From: Trichoplax sp. H2
Lineage: Eukaryota > Placozoa > Uniplacotomia > Trichoplacea
Assembly (NCBI GenBank): GCA_003344405.1
Contig: NOWV01000253.1
Location: forward strand, 24,861 to 88,860
DNA: 64,000 nt
Reading direction: 5' to 3'
Part shown: in pieces, positions 52,832 to 64,000 of the stretch
Position numbering within the stretch: position 1 is the stretch's first letter
Layout: each line of letters starts with the position of its first letter
Notes under the pieces: model-generated
Databases searched by the model: none
Seen by the model: only the letters and a program-made list of their open reading frames with translations
Told to the model about the DNA's origin: nothing
Made by a program: the position numbers and the translations under genes

Positions 52832-55679
52832 GGCCGAGATACCACTACGACTGCAAGATGAGACTAATTTTTAACAATAAAAAGGTCAATCTGACGAAAA
52901 ATGTTAAAAAGACAAGAAAAAAATGTATATAAAGAGGCTATAGCTCTAACTTTTCTTTGAAACGATCAAAAACGCTAATGAATAATAGTAAGCAATAATC
53001 AATAATCAAATGACGATGAAGGCAATAAAGAAAACCATTCTTTTGTTTTGCAAATTATAAGACAAGTGCAACGATAATGTAATAACGACGGTTTTGTACA
53101 CAGCAATACAACTAATTAAGTATTCATTTATTGCTTCATATTTTCTGTCTTGATTGATGTAGCATATCATCTTCGTCTGAATTGTTTAAGCAAACAATTC
53201 AAATGAAATGTACTCTTTCATCTTCTTTTCCAATCAATTATAGACAATGGAGTCAAGGTATACTTAAATTAGACTACTTAGTTTATAAATATTTCATGAT
53301 CCATTATCAAGTTTATACGTTTTGATAGATAAAAAAAATATTTAAAATTTCAATGAAGATCATCAATTCAGATGCATCTATCACATTGTAATACAGTGAA
53401 TGATGGATGATACATAGAATAGGGGGAAATCGAAAATATCTGATAATCTTTTATGTTATCAGAAATGTTGATTATAATAGGACAGTTTGAAACGTAAAAT
53501 TAAGCTAGTAAAGATTGCTACTGCATTACTTACTAAGTAATAGTGATGAGATTTTGGTAATGGAGAAAATATCAGAGTAAATGAGATCGAGAAAAGTAAT
53601 TTGTTAATTTGTTAGGGCAAGAGTGATTATCTGAAGTTGCTTGGAAAGTTACAATTTCGGTGTAATATTAACATACTAACTGAGAAGCGAAGGTATCATG
53701 CCTCAAACGACAATGAAATGAACTGGTTGATATTGTACCTATATCCTCAAATGAACATTTTTTGATACCGTTACAAATTAATATATGCAGGACTTGGTCA
53801 ATGACTCAACTCAGATGTGAAATGTGTTTATAACCATGATATGATTCATCCAAAAGTATTGCCGCAAGATATAAATAAGAACTGTAACACCGTTCATGTA
53901 CTGTCAATTGACAATTGTGCTTCTTTAGTATTACTGTAAAATTTTTTCTTCTAACAGTGCCATAGAATTGAAACTAGACAGTATCATACAGCATAATCAG
54001 ATTTTAAGGCTAAAAAATTTATTGGCAATGATTTCGGCCGTACAATATCGGCGTAAATACTTCAGGTTTTGCTTGCTATATATCTCTGGCTGTAGTGAAT
54101 TTTATTTTCTTCACAGGCCTCATCTAACCTTTACATAATCAAACAAAGGTAGTATGACATTAATAGCATTGTATGTAATAAAAATAATTTTCTTTCGGCT
54201 TAATTTCTTTTTCCTTCATTTGCGAATGGTTTTTGAATTGATTTTGACTTCTACCATTGTCTGATTGCAATTGTATATGCGTAGAAGAAGCTATACAATA
54301 TTATTGAGGCCTAGACGATAGTGCCATTTCTAACGTTGTCTTGGACCTATAAATACATCTTTCACAAAAGTAATAGATGCATACCTACGCGTATTAGCAT
54401 TTTTATTGTTTAGAAAAAAGGCAGGTGTTCTATTCAAGTCTGAGATGTCATAATCCTTACCTAATATATCGTCATACTTAATACTAACTCTTGTAAGTAT
54501 CAGCTCTATTTACAGCCGGTACGTAGGTGCCAATAGCGTATAAAAAAATATATGTGTATGCGAAGGATGAAATTGACGGGAAATAGGATAATCTAGTGCT
54601 TGTTACCGTATTTGATAACTCTCATCTATATCCACGCTAGTAAGGATTAGCATTGTTGATTGTCATGGAAGCCTCTATACGGATATCAAAGCGTCCATCT
54701 TAGCTTCAAAAATGAACAATTAAAATAATTCAAACAGGCGAATTTAGTGCGCACAGAAGATAACATCGGTGTCATAATCTCATTTTAATTCCTGCGATAT
54801 TCTACTTTGCCTAGCAAACTACTACTACCTGTATTAAAAAATGCGGTATTTACTATTAGTACGTATTATTTACAAAACCGTGCTTTGAATACCACCTTGA
54901 TTAATATATAAGTAGCTCTTTTTCTTTTGAATCGCGATAGTACAAGTTATGACAAGTTATCAATGGCATTCATAATATGACCGAAGGACTATCCTATACA
55001 TAAATTAGACAATTGCGGCGGTTTTCTTATCTAAACTCATTATTTTATGGTGCTTTCATTTTCCCATGATTCCAAATGAAATGTCCAGTGTATGACTATT
55101 ACAGGCAAAGGATTAAATAAAATCTTAGGTATTACTCTGATATCTTATTAAATTATAGAATTGTAAACATCAATTCATACGAATGGAGCATTTAGACTAA
55201 TTTTTTTTTGAAATGTTGTTTATACGTGACATCGTACGGGCCCCGTCTATATCCGTATGATCCTCACTATGGGAGAATGCAAATGACCAGTTCTGTACAA
55301 AAAATAGACTAACGCGTCAGTAAAGTACCATGCCATGGAGTGTAGTTTCCGCCATAGAGTTAGATAAAAGAAAGAGCTTTCTTCTTTTACACCTATGACT
55401 TTTCGCACTTTGCTGCAAGAAACTGTCTGTCTCGTACTTTAACGTTGCATACTGTACTGTACTTCGGGAGCCTGACTGTTGCAGTCTGTAAAACAAACGA
55501 GTTCTTCTTATAGTGTTTACTTATAAAATTAACAAATAAATTTCAGTCGCAGCTTTTGTTCGTTAGTAATGCGAAATCGTAGAGGTAAGAGTTAAGTGTC
55601 TTACCTCGACTAAAGTCGTATACGAATGCCACTTACTGAACGTGACCAACGGTGCTAATTAAGTTAACCATCAACGTGT
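52832..55679. other. Intergenic, nothing recognised
   Basis: AT-rich spacer upstream of copy 5. It would include that gene's promoter. No exon or repeat was recognised. Confidence 0.5.
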
Positions 55680-55898
55680 GATGAAAGTACAGTACAGTAT
55701 AGTACACTGAGTACAGTAGAGTACAATTGTACAGTACTGTATGAACTCGTACAGTGTACAGTACAATGTACTGTAATTTCATACGCATCACACGTACTGT
55801 ACATGTACAGTACTGTACAGTACTGTACTGTAAAACTACAGTATACTGTACTGTAAAGTAAATGTATTGTACACTGTACTGTAATGTGCCGTCAACGC

Positions 55899-56165
55899 TA
55901 CAGGAATCATACAGTAGCAAAAATGATGTCGCTATGATGCGTACTGCTCTACAGTATACAGTACACTGAGTACAGTATAGTGTTCCAGTGGGAAATGCGT
56001 TGCCACTACGGACAGGATGATAAAGTAATCGCGGTGTGATATTACTATACAACGCATTTCCTACTGGAATAATATACTGTACACTATTGTACAGTACTAT
56101 ACTGTATACTGCAGTAACAGTACCTATCATAGCGACATCATTTTTGCTACTGTATGATTCCTGTA
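55899..56165. mobile_element. Nested foldback (MITE-like) palindrome, copy 1
   Basis: The left arm 55899-55938 and right arm 56126-56165 are exact reverse complements over 40 bases (from TACAGGAATCATACAGTAGC to CGCTATGAT). Nested inside, 55983-56002 and 56050-56069 pair at 19 of 20 positions. The whole 267-bp unit can fold into one long interrupted hairpin. No transposase frame and no clear target-site duplication are seen, so foldback or MITE is the likeliest label rather than a demonstrated one. Confidence 0.65.
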
Positions 56166-56266
56166 ACTGTACTGTATGTATTGCACTGTACAGTACTGTA
56201 AAACTACAGTATATTGTACTGTAAAGTAAATGTATTGTACACTGTACTGTAATGCGCCGTCAACGC

Positions 56267-56542
56267 TACAGGAATCATACAGTACAGTAGCAAAAATGAT
56301 GTCGCTATGATGCGTACTGCTCTACAGTATACTGTTCAGTACACTGAGTACAGTACAGTGTTCCAGCGGGAAATGCGGTGCCACTACGTACAGGATGATA
56401 AAGTAATTGCGGTGTGATATTACTATACAACGCATTTCCTACTGGAATAATATACTGTACACTATTGTACAGTACTATATTGTATACTGCAGTAACAGTA
56501 CCTATCATAGCGACATCATTTTTGCTACTGATGATTCCTGTA
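56267..56542. mobile_element. Nested foldback (MITE-like) palindrome, copy 2
   Basis: Second tandem copy of the 55899-56165 element. The left arm has an extra ACAGT and the right arm lacks two bases, so the outer pairing is slightly imperfect. The inner arms are retained with an extra mismatch (GAAATGCGGTG against CAACGCATTTC). Confidence 0.65.
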
Positions 56543-56575
56543 CTGTATGTATTGCACTGTACTGTAGAGTGTAGA

Positions 56576-57210
56576 GTGTAGAACTATCTTGTACGGATGA
56601 CCTGCAAAGACCATCATGGATCCTCCGTTAAACTACGACAACGGTTAGTTGAGTTATAAATCCGACTATCAATCTTTAAACTACTTTGATCTTGGTTCAT
56701 TTTTACACATCAGCCTCTATCTTATAATGCTATACTGTATGAGTACAATGGATAAGGTGTTGCTTGAGAAACCCAACATAGTTTAGAAGATTATAAAATA
56801 CGTCCGGTACACGAAATCGCTTACTATGATACTGCACTCATTGCCGCAAACTCGGCTGTACTGTACTGTACAGAACGAAACCCTCAGCCGTGTATGGCTT
56901 TCCAGTCCTTGTGTATTAGTTGAATTCTATAAATCAGATATTTCATACATGTAGAATGATTATGATTAGGATATTCTTGAATATTTTGCGACTGTACAGT
57001 ATATTGTCGAAAACGATAGTATCTTAAAGCAAGAAAAGAAATTCCAACGAATACTGTCTTGATTATTTTATACTTTAGTTAACAAATACTCTACTTTGGT
57101 ATAGCGGTTTCTAACCTATTCACTAAGAATGATGATCAGTGATCTGCGCTAGGAACTTAGGAATCATCTTTTTTTGTTTATATCTCGACTTGCAGATTGG
57201 AGTAGCAACG
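56576..57210. other. Intergenic, YIF1 5' flank
   Basis: Short spacer with one more GTACTGTACTGTACAG word near 56860. Nothing else was recognised. Confidence 0.45.
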
Positions 57211-59283
57211 ATGACAGTTTTCTTGAAGGGTAGTACTTTTTTTGCCTATTTATGAAGATTTACAATCTTTTATGATAGTTTGAAGCATTCATTTATTAAA
57301 ATCGAAGATGACAATCAGTCTATCTGATTCTGTAGTAGATATTATGCTGAACAAATTGCGCATATATTACCATACAACAATTTTTGCACTTTCATTGTTA
57401 TACAAGAGTGCCTGGGTTAGTCAGAATTAGTGTAGTAGGTCTTAATCAATTCCGGATATGTAGTATGTAAACTTTCTTCACATACTGTTCCATGACTAAT
57501 TGGTGTGATTATTCTTAATGATAATTAGTTCATCATCGTAGCCAATATCCAGATAATACGGGTTCATCGGAATATTACAACCCGGTAAATTCACAGCAGT
57601 TCTTCGATGACACAAGCGGACAGGGCAACTATCGTGGTGATGCCAACTCACCACCTCCATCGACCGTGCCTAATAAAATGTTTACTGACCCTCTTGCTAG
57701 CATGGCGCTCCAGTACGGTAGTAATATTGCAACTTCTGGCCAGGAATATGTTAACAGTAACGTAAGAACACTTTACCGTATTACAGATTTATACACACTT
57801 TCCCGTAATTAATCTGAATATCCAATGGAATTATTGAGCTGTATTTACCGATCAAATGTATCTTTCATGGCTGCATGACTGTAGTTTGCTAGATTTATTC
57901 CAGTTACGAGCCTGAAATACTACTTTGCTGTGGATAATTCCTACGTTTTTCGTAAACTCCTCCTCTTATTGCTACCTTATGCACATACGGTAAGTACTCT
58001 GGAGGAAAATTTTAACCCATAACAGGATAAACTGCGTACGCTATTTTAAAATAAAATTGACGTATTGTACTTCAATGATACAATACAATGATGATTTATT
58101 AAATCAATAGCAAATACTGAATAATTTACAAATTGATAGGCGAGTGATATGTAATTATATGGCAACAGCTGTAATTAAGTTAAGTTATTCAAGTGAAGAT
58201 ATTGCATTTGACTAGTTATTGTACAGTAATATTTCAAAATTTTACTGGAAAACTGCTTTAGGTCTGATTTTAATCCTTAATTATTATAGGACTGGTCAAT
58301 TAGGTATGCCAAATCAGAACCGGTGGCACCGAGACATGAAATTAATGCTCCAGATTTATACATACCGCGTTAGTTATATTAATATCCAATTTTCGATGTT
58401 CTGAATAGACAGCAAAGTGAAACAAAATTCTTGACAATATCACTTGATAATTCTCGTTTGATCTAAATTGCAGTTATGGCATTCGTCACTTACGTCATTA
58501 TCTCCGGTTTGGTTCTTGGAGTTCAAGATAAGTAAGTTAGACATTTATTGACGTACTAACGCGCAAGCATCAGTATTATTACAAGTGCTTCTTATTTATT
58601 GAAGCCTCCTGATCATCTAATCTATTATACAAATTTTATTGGCATATATGACAGATTTTCACCTGAACATTTAGGAATAATTGCTAGCACAGCCTTTGTG
58701 ATGGAATTCCTAGCCGTGTGCTTAATCTTTGTCACTCTTTATTTCATGAACATCAATTCCGCTATTAAAACATTTGACCTAATTGCGTTTTTTGGCTATA
58801 AATATGTCGGGTAAAGCTTAAAACATCATTAAAGAATACTCGTTCATTAGCTTATAGAAAAGTAAACGTAGCTGTAAAAAAGTATGTTTAACAAAATTAG
58901 AATCTATTAATGGCATTGAAAATATTGTATATATTTACCAGTTATTATATTAATCAACAGAATGATCTTCTGCATTGTTATTGGTGTACTTACAAACAGT
59001 CTCGGATACTATTGCACTCTTGGTTGGACAGGTTTGGCCGTTAGCTTTTTCCTGGTAAGGTTACTAAATGTTTCAGCATTCTTGTTAGCGGATTAATGAG
59101 AATAAAATTAAAATCGAGTTTATATCCGATTATTAGGTTCGCACTTTACGATTAGTTATTTCTCAGGAAGCGACGTCAAACGTAATGGGTCCTGTCGGCA
59201 AAAAAAGGATTTACGTTTTGATTATGATAGCATTATTGCAACCGATTATAATGTATTGGCTAACCTATCAGTTTATTAAGTAA
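57211..59283 (+). CDS. YIF1: YIF1 family Golgi membrane protein
   Basis: YIF1 partners YIP1 in ER-Golgi vesicle traffic. Firm exons are 57529-57761, 57893-57989, 58290-58368, 58474-58531, 58655-58810, 58961-59054 and 59137-59283. The cytoplasmic N-terminus is polar and Pro-rich ([13 protein letters not shown]) and ends [21 protein letters not shown]. Then come [64 protein letters not shown] and several hydrophobic helices to the C-terminus [14 protein letters not shown], typical of YIF1A/B. The start exon is uncertain: 57211-57229 (ATG, phase 1) is the best candidate, but its donor is weak. The junction 57761/57893 does not keep phase (0 against 2) with any simple GT-AG pair I could find, so a micro-exon or sequence error is possible. 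Confidence 0.88.
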
Positions 59284-60997
59284 TGGAGATCTACTACAAA
59301 CAATATAAGGATTAGATGTTATGTGGTTCATAAAACATGAATATTGAAAATACATTATTTTGTACAGTCATAAAACTATTTTAACTTGTTACTTCAAATT
59401 TCACTATTAGGATAAAACTCGTAAATTATTAAAATATACTTTAAATTGATTTGTACTGATTGGTGGTACATTGATGGTAATGGTCAAGTTTTTTAAAACT
59501 AATAAACGGAGACAAAGCAACACTTGCACAGATATTTTTTCAAAACTTTATTTTTTATCAATCGTTATTAAAATTTTAGATATTCAAAATAGAACGTTGG
59601 CTTGATAGGTACTGTAACGTAGATGTATACGCAGCTTTATTTTTTCATCAATCGTTATTAAAATTTTAGATATTCATGTCACCAATATTTAGAGCTATTG
59701 AAAGATATTGTTATAGAACGATGGCTTGATATACTGTAATGTAAAAGTATAGGTACTTTTAGAATCCCTAGTAACTCATGCGGTTATAGTTTATAGTCTA
59801 TGCGTATTGAATTTCTGTGATAGCTGTGAACTGTGAAGTTACATTTAGCATAACGCACATATATTATATCCACTATAGCGTAGATTAATTGTATATTATG
59901 ATTATCAGCATTATGACAATTACAAACCACTAACAATAATGCAGTTTAATAATCAAATTGAATATTTTATTTAATTGTAGTATAGCTTGTTTTAAAATCT
60001 TGCTAAATAGGGAATAAAACTGCTAGTTTTGACTTACGAATCATTGCAATCAGAACTTGTGATAGGTGTATTGTCTACATAGTGCAATATAGGCATACAC
60101 TATGTGATCGATAACATAGACTAGTATAGAGAAGCAAGAGGTTCCGGATGAACCAGGCAATAGATAATATGAAGATGTATTTTTCAGTGCTAATGTTGGA
60201 GAATATCATTATAATCGTTGGTAAAAAGCTGTTATATTGATGTTAAGATATCGAGATTGGAGATTATTTTTTGATGCTACTTATATTTACATTCGCACAA
60301 TAAAAGTGTAATAATCTCAAGACAATATGTGTAAATAATCTAAAATTAAGTTATAGCACAATGTTGAGCCTAATACGATTTTATACTACTTCCAGAATAA
60401 TTTATAACTTTTATCAATTTGCAAAGAGGAGTAAAAGTAAAATTTTCTAAGAGTGAGTTGGAAGTTATTTTAGCCGTTTAAAAATTTATCTATTGTAATA
60501 AACTGTGATCACTGTTGAACAATTTAACAAAGTGTAAAACTTGAAATTTAAAAACGATGTATAATTTAAATATCTAAATCATTCATTTTCGCAGTGTAAA
60601 CGAGCACCTGCAAAGAAATACACATCTTGGCAACATAGTCTACTAGACATATAGAAAGTGAAATCTTGAAAATACAGAATACATGATACCGCTTTGCAAA
60701 ACTTGTAGATACTTACATAAATGTTGCCAAAACTGGTAGAGCAGTGCGTGTTAACATGTATCATTTACTATACGATTTATTAAAACAAATCCTTACGCAT
60801 CTACTCATATGTTAATTGTAACATATCACACACTGTAACGCAGAATAAAAAATCCAGCAATCAGAATTATTCAAACAAAATGCATACACTATATTATAAA
60901 AATTTCAGTTCGTAACCTACTTTAGCTACAATGGCACAAATAAAAACTTTGTCTTTTTTATTATTGCGGATTTTATGCCTATTAGCTTAGATAAACG
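59284..60997. other. Intergenic between convergent YIF1 and SGPP
   Basis: The two genes converge, so this holds both 3' UTRs. It contains the short direct repeat at 59546-59676. No exon was recognised. Confidence 0.5.
59546..59676 (+). repeat. Direct repeat of a ~41-bp block
   Basis: A block with CAATCGTTATTAAAATTTTA followed by GATATTCA occurs at about 59546-59586 and again at 59635-59676. The sequence after each (ATAGAACG-TGGCTTGATA, then TACTGTAA) is also similar, with extra bases in the second copy. This is a local duplication. Confidence 0.65.
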
Positions 60998-62762
60998 CTA
61001 CTGAATCTGTCCATAAGGACCGTCTCCGTATATTCCTAAGTATCTCATCAGAAGCGGTGAGATATAGGTTACGGTAAAACCAATGATGCCATAATTAATA
61101 AATCTGTAAGGTAGTTCAACTGCAGCTCTCTTGCTCGGTTCTACTTCAGATTTGGGTAAGATCAATGGAAGAATTGTGAATATGATACTTTTCATAACAG
61201 CTCGTAAAGGTACAATAATAATAACAACAAACGTCCATCTTAAAATGGCCATAGCTATGGAGTCAAGTGTTGGTATGCTAATAGGACGTGGAAATTGAAA
61301 GCCTTCCTCTGGTAGTCTCCCCAATGTGCGACACTGCAGCCACAAACCTATACAAGCTCCAACAGAACCGGATAAAATCATTGTAGTATCGCCACGAGTG
61401 CTTGTCCAACGATCTTTTGGAGCCGGATATAATAATACTAAGATTATAGATACTATTAATATAACTACAGGCGAGTACGGAGATGATAATATCCACACAT
61501 CCAAATCATTCATTAATAAAGATCCAGTTATTACAATCGGCAATGTCATCAGGACACCAACAATAACTTGCTGTATTACCGTATGGCAAAGGAATACAGA
61601 AGATATCAAGTTAGAGAATGATTAGCAGATCTATGATCTTGCTATTCTTGTTATACTACTATGACATAACCTACAATAAATAGCATCGAAGGATGCAGGT
61701 AGCAACGTAACAATACTGTATATATGATAAGTCTATGTATTGTAAGAGGATGTAATTGGCTATACTTAAGTATACACATTAATATCTCTACATAATTACA
61801 CAAAATTATGGTATTCTTGATGCTTTTCTACAAGTATAGATGCTAATAAACCATACGAATTTACGAATACTAACCCACAAGTCATGCATCCCTAGGTATA
61901 ATCTTGATAAGCAAACAAGAATCGTCCAAGAACAGGCAATCGTAATACCTAACCATTTCGGATACTATCAGAGTAATTAAACAGTTCCATGTTAATTATA
62001 AAATGTCTGCGTTGCATCCATCATAGAAAAGCGTACTGGGAGCTGTGCTCAGATAATCGTAACTTATGAATATGCGAGCTTTGCTGGTTGCTGCAGTATA
62101 CATTCGTAAGAGTACATAGTTCTTAATTAAACAATAATACAGAACGTGTATACTGTAAAGAGTGTAAGTTACGGGCAGACTCTGAAGTAATATCTAATTT
62201 CATAATATGCATATGGAATGCATACCTCGTAACGCAGGTAAGTGCTATAGAATAATGCAAACGGCATCGCTGTTCCCATCATAGCATGGGTGGAAGGCAT
62301 ACCATATTCAGTGTCATAGCGAGATTCTAATCTGGCAACTGGAGGAGATGGAGGTCTAGGTTGTTTGATGATGTCTTTGGCAGCCTGTCCAATGTACATA
62401 ACAAGGCACCAATAATAGCAACCTTGTCGAAATGCACACTGATCGATATTAAATAACAGGAAAGGGAAAACAATGACGTAGAAGCCTTCATTACATAAAA
62501 ACGCTCCAGCGTGGAATAGCGCGTGAAGGAATCTATTGGTAATCAGATAATTTATGACGGATGGATCATCTTGCCTACTTTTCAGCTTTTTCGCAGGATT
62601 ATTACCGTGGCGCCGCTTTTTGGGATAGTTGCTTGAAGACTCATCCGAGGTGCAATTACCAATCGAATCGTTAGACGAGTTAGATAAAACCTGAACGCCA
62701 CATAGTTTTTGAAAATCGACTACGAGAGTAGGATTACTAAAGAAAGTGGCTACGCTATTCAT
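60998..62762 (-). CDS. SGPP: Sphingosine-1-phosphate phosphatase (SGPP-type, PAP2 superfamily)
   Basis: Complement of 62226-62762, 61875-61964 and 60998-61570, all phase 0, giving 399 residues. SGPP enzymes are multi-pass ER membrane proteins that dephosphorylate sphingosine-1-phosphate to sphingosine. PAP2 motif C1 is KDIIKQPRP (K-x6-RP), followed by the SGPP-typical PPSPPVARLESRYDTEYG. C2 is MPSTHAM. C3 is SRLYLGMHDLW, then Q across the splice junction, where SR-x5-H-x3-D is expected. The catalytic His is kept but the final acid reads Gln. The C-terminal exon has DRWTSTRGDTTMILSGSVGA and VELPYRFINYGIIGF, with many hydrophobic helices, as in SGPP1/2. The N-terminus is hydrophilic with a basic KKRRHGNNPAKKLKSR stretch. 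Identity as an SGPP homologue is strong; activity depends on the C3 question. Confidence 0.9.
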
Positions 62763-63358
62763 TTCTAAACTTCAATTAAAACTGATTCGAATAGTTATTT
62801 CAATCTCAAACTTGTATAATACTGTGCATCCACTAGTTGAGTCGAATTTCAGATCGCGGATGCTTCTACTGTACCCCACTTTTTAAGTAATCGTATAGTA
62901 CTGTACTGTATTTAGTAATTTATTTATTTACTATATACTTGATTGCTGTCGCAGCAAAGGAGGAACATTGAGAAGCTGGCGTATGTATGAAGGCTGTAAG
63001 ATTAACGTCACGAGGGTGGACTGGACTTGACAGGACACATACGGTACCGTACTAGGCTCTGTACTGTACACATATTACACCATAACAAGTACAGCAGTGG
63101 CGTTGCTGATTGCCAATGCCTACTGCACGCTATTCTGTCCAGTGTGCAGGTCAAAGTCTCGATGTCTTGACCAGCAGACATATACCCACAGTCCCACATG
63201 CACTTTCAATCAACACAAGGTTGCTCTACGCATGTGAAGAACAATACAGTACAGTACAGTAGAAGACGTATTGCTGTACCCTCTGTAAAAAAATCTAAAT
63301 TGATACTGCGCATGCGGGCGTAAATTGTTGAGGGAATTTCAAAGACCGATTATCCGGT
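62763..63358. other. Intergenic, SGPP 5' flank
   Basis: Short spacer with GTACTGTACTGTA near 62900 and ACAGTACAGTACAGTAG near 63245. It should include the SGPP promoter and the 3' UTR of the next minus-strand gene. Nothing else was recognised. Confidence 0.45.
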
Positions 63359-63781
63359 TTATCTTAGCCGTTTTCGACTGTTTATATGAGGAGTAAAATT
63401 CGAAATCGGAAAAAATACTCCAATAGCGTTTTGATCATATACCAGTCTAATCCACTGGGTCAATTGGTCGAACAAATCTCTATCATCGACAGTCAGTTGA
63501 TATAAGCCATTAGTAAGGTAGTAAATCGAACAATCTTGTCTCATTACTGCTAGACTAAGGCTATGTGACTGTAATCTATACAATTGCTGTAAGATCATTG
63601 CGATCGAACACAACTGTATGCATCAATCGCGATGCAAATCGCTTACGATGTGGTTGTATGTGATAGGCAATGCCAATCTATACAAACCTAGCAAATTGAA
63701 ACCTTGTGTTTCATCAAATACTGTGTATGCACTATGACTCTTCAACATTGATTTTATCAATCGATTGAAAAACTTCATGGG
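63359..63781 (-). CDS. 3' end of an unrecognised minus-strand gene (5' part beyond window)
   Basis: Two exons join in phase 0: complement of 63647-63781 (PMKFFNRLIKSMLKSHS and onward to LALPITYNHI, donor GTAAGC) and 63359-63613 (LCSIAMILQQLYRLQSHS to NFTPHINSRKRLR, stop). The acceptor of the last exon is ATACAG. The 130 visible residues are mixed hydrophobic and polar with a basic C-terminus and no transmembrane helix. I do not recognise the family. Upstream exons must lie between about 63.8 kb and beyond the right edge; a possible donor (GAA|GTAAGAA) near 63.83 kb could not be phased. Confidence 0.5.
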
Positions 63782-64000
63782 CTACCAGTAAGGAGAAGTG
63801 TCAAAGATGTGGCAAATAAAATAGGTATTTCTTACTTCATTCCCGTGACGGAAATGTCAAGTGAGATTAGATACCTTGATACAAATTGTTGTAGCACTAT
63901 GAGCTATCATTGTATTTTGATAGTTCAACAGAGTAATTTATAGTTCAATTGTGCAAGATTGTGCTTATTTTAAGTACTTGATTGTGAATTGAGTATAATT

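Larger units (their letters stand above)
55680..56575. repeat. GTAC-rich block with a tandem 368-bp duplication
   Basis: The segment starting AAAACTACAG at 55832 recurs starting at 56200, and the arms at 55899 recur at 56267, giving a period of 368 bp. The two copies are nearly identical, with a few substitutions and a 5-bp insertion in the second left arm. Each copy contains the foldback element listed separately. Open frames here are artefacts of the repeat. Confidence 0.85.

Noticed and set aside
55633-56508. Long open frames on both strands through the foldback block
   Set aside because: Produced by the low-stop GTAC repeat and palindrome; translations are Tyr/Val/Leu/Cys-rich repeats with no domain.

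Overview
The window is animal nuclear DNA. It is AT-rich, and its genes are split by short GT-AG introns and conserved in Metazoa (ATM, YIF1, sphingosine-1-phosphate phosphatase, and a DM-domain factor of an animal-only family). There are no prokaryotic features, tRNAs or rRNAs. The mix of compact introns, AT richness and a DMRT gene would fit an early-branching animal such as a placozoan, but that is inference. Gene structures below were built by hand: exons were joined only where splice sites, reading phase and protein similarity agreed. Family names come from memory of the protein families, not from a search.

Layout. Positions 1-18.3 kb hold a head-to-tail array of four plus-strand genes, the first cut by the window edge. 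All share one five-exon plan and resemble vertebrate C16orf89 (UPF0764/DUF4735). Each product has a signal peptide where the 5' end is visible, a cysteine-containing ectodomain, a Ser/Thr-rich stalk, one transmembrane helix and a short basic tail with a YxxPhi motif. At 21.1-23.2 kb is a two-exon DMRT gene with a DM zinc module and a DMA/CUE-like segment. A diverged minisatellite of roughly 100-bp units lies at 25.6-26.7 kb. A dead plus-strand copy of the C16orf89-like gene lies at 27.9-28.9 kb.

ATM occupies 29.7-46.9 kb on the minus strand, from its N-terminal TAN-like motif to the FATC end. A fifth intact C16orf89-like gene follows on the minus strand at 49.3-52.8 kb. The 55.7-56.6 kb segment is a tandem duplication (period 368 bp) of a nested foldback palindrome embedded in GTAC-rich repeat. 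YIF1 (plus, 57.2-59.3 kb), an SGPP-type phosphatase (minus, 61.0-62.8 kb) and the 3' end of an unrecognised minus-strand gene (63.4-63.8 kb) fill the right edge.

The housekeeping genes (ATM in DNA-damage signalling, YIF1 in Golgi traffic, SGPP in sphingolipid turnover) have no evident functional link to each other. The notable local theme is the expansion of a little-studied secreted family into membrane-anchored paralogues whose tails all carry a tyrosine-type sorting motif.
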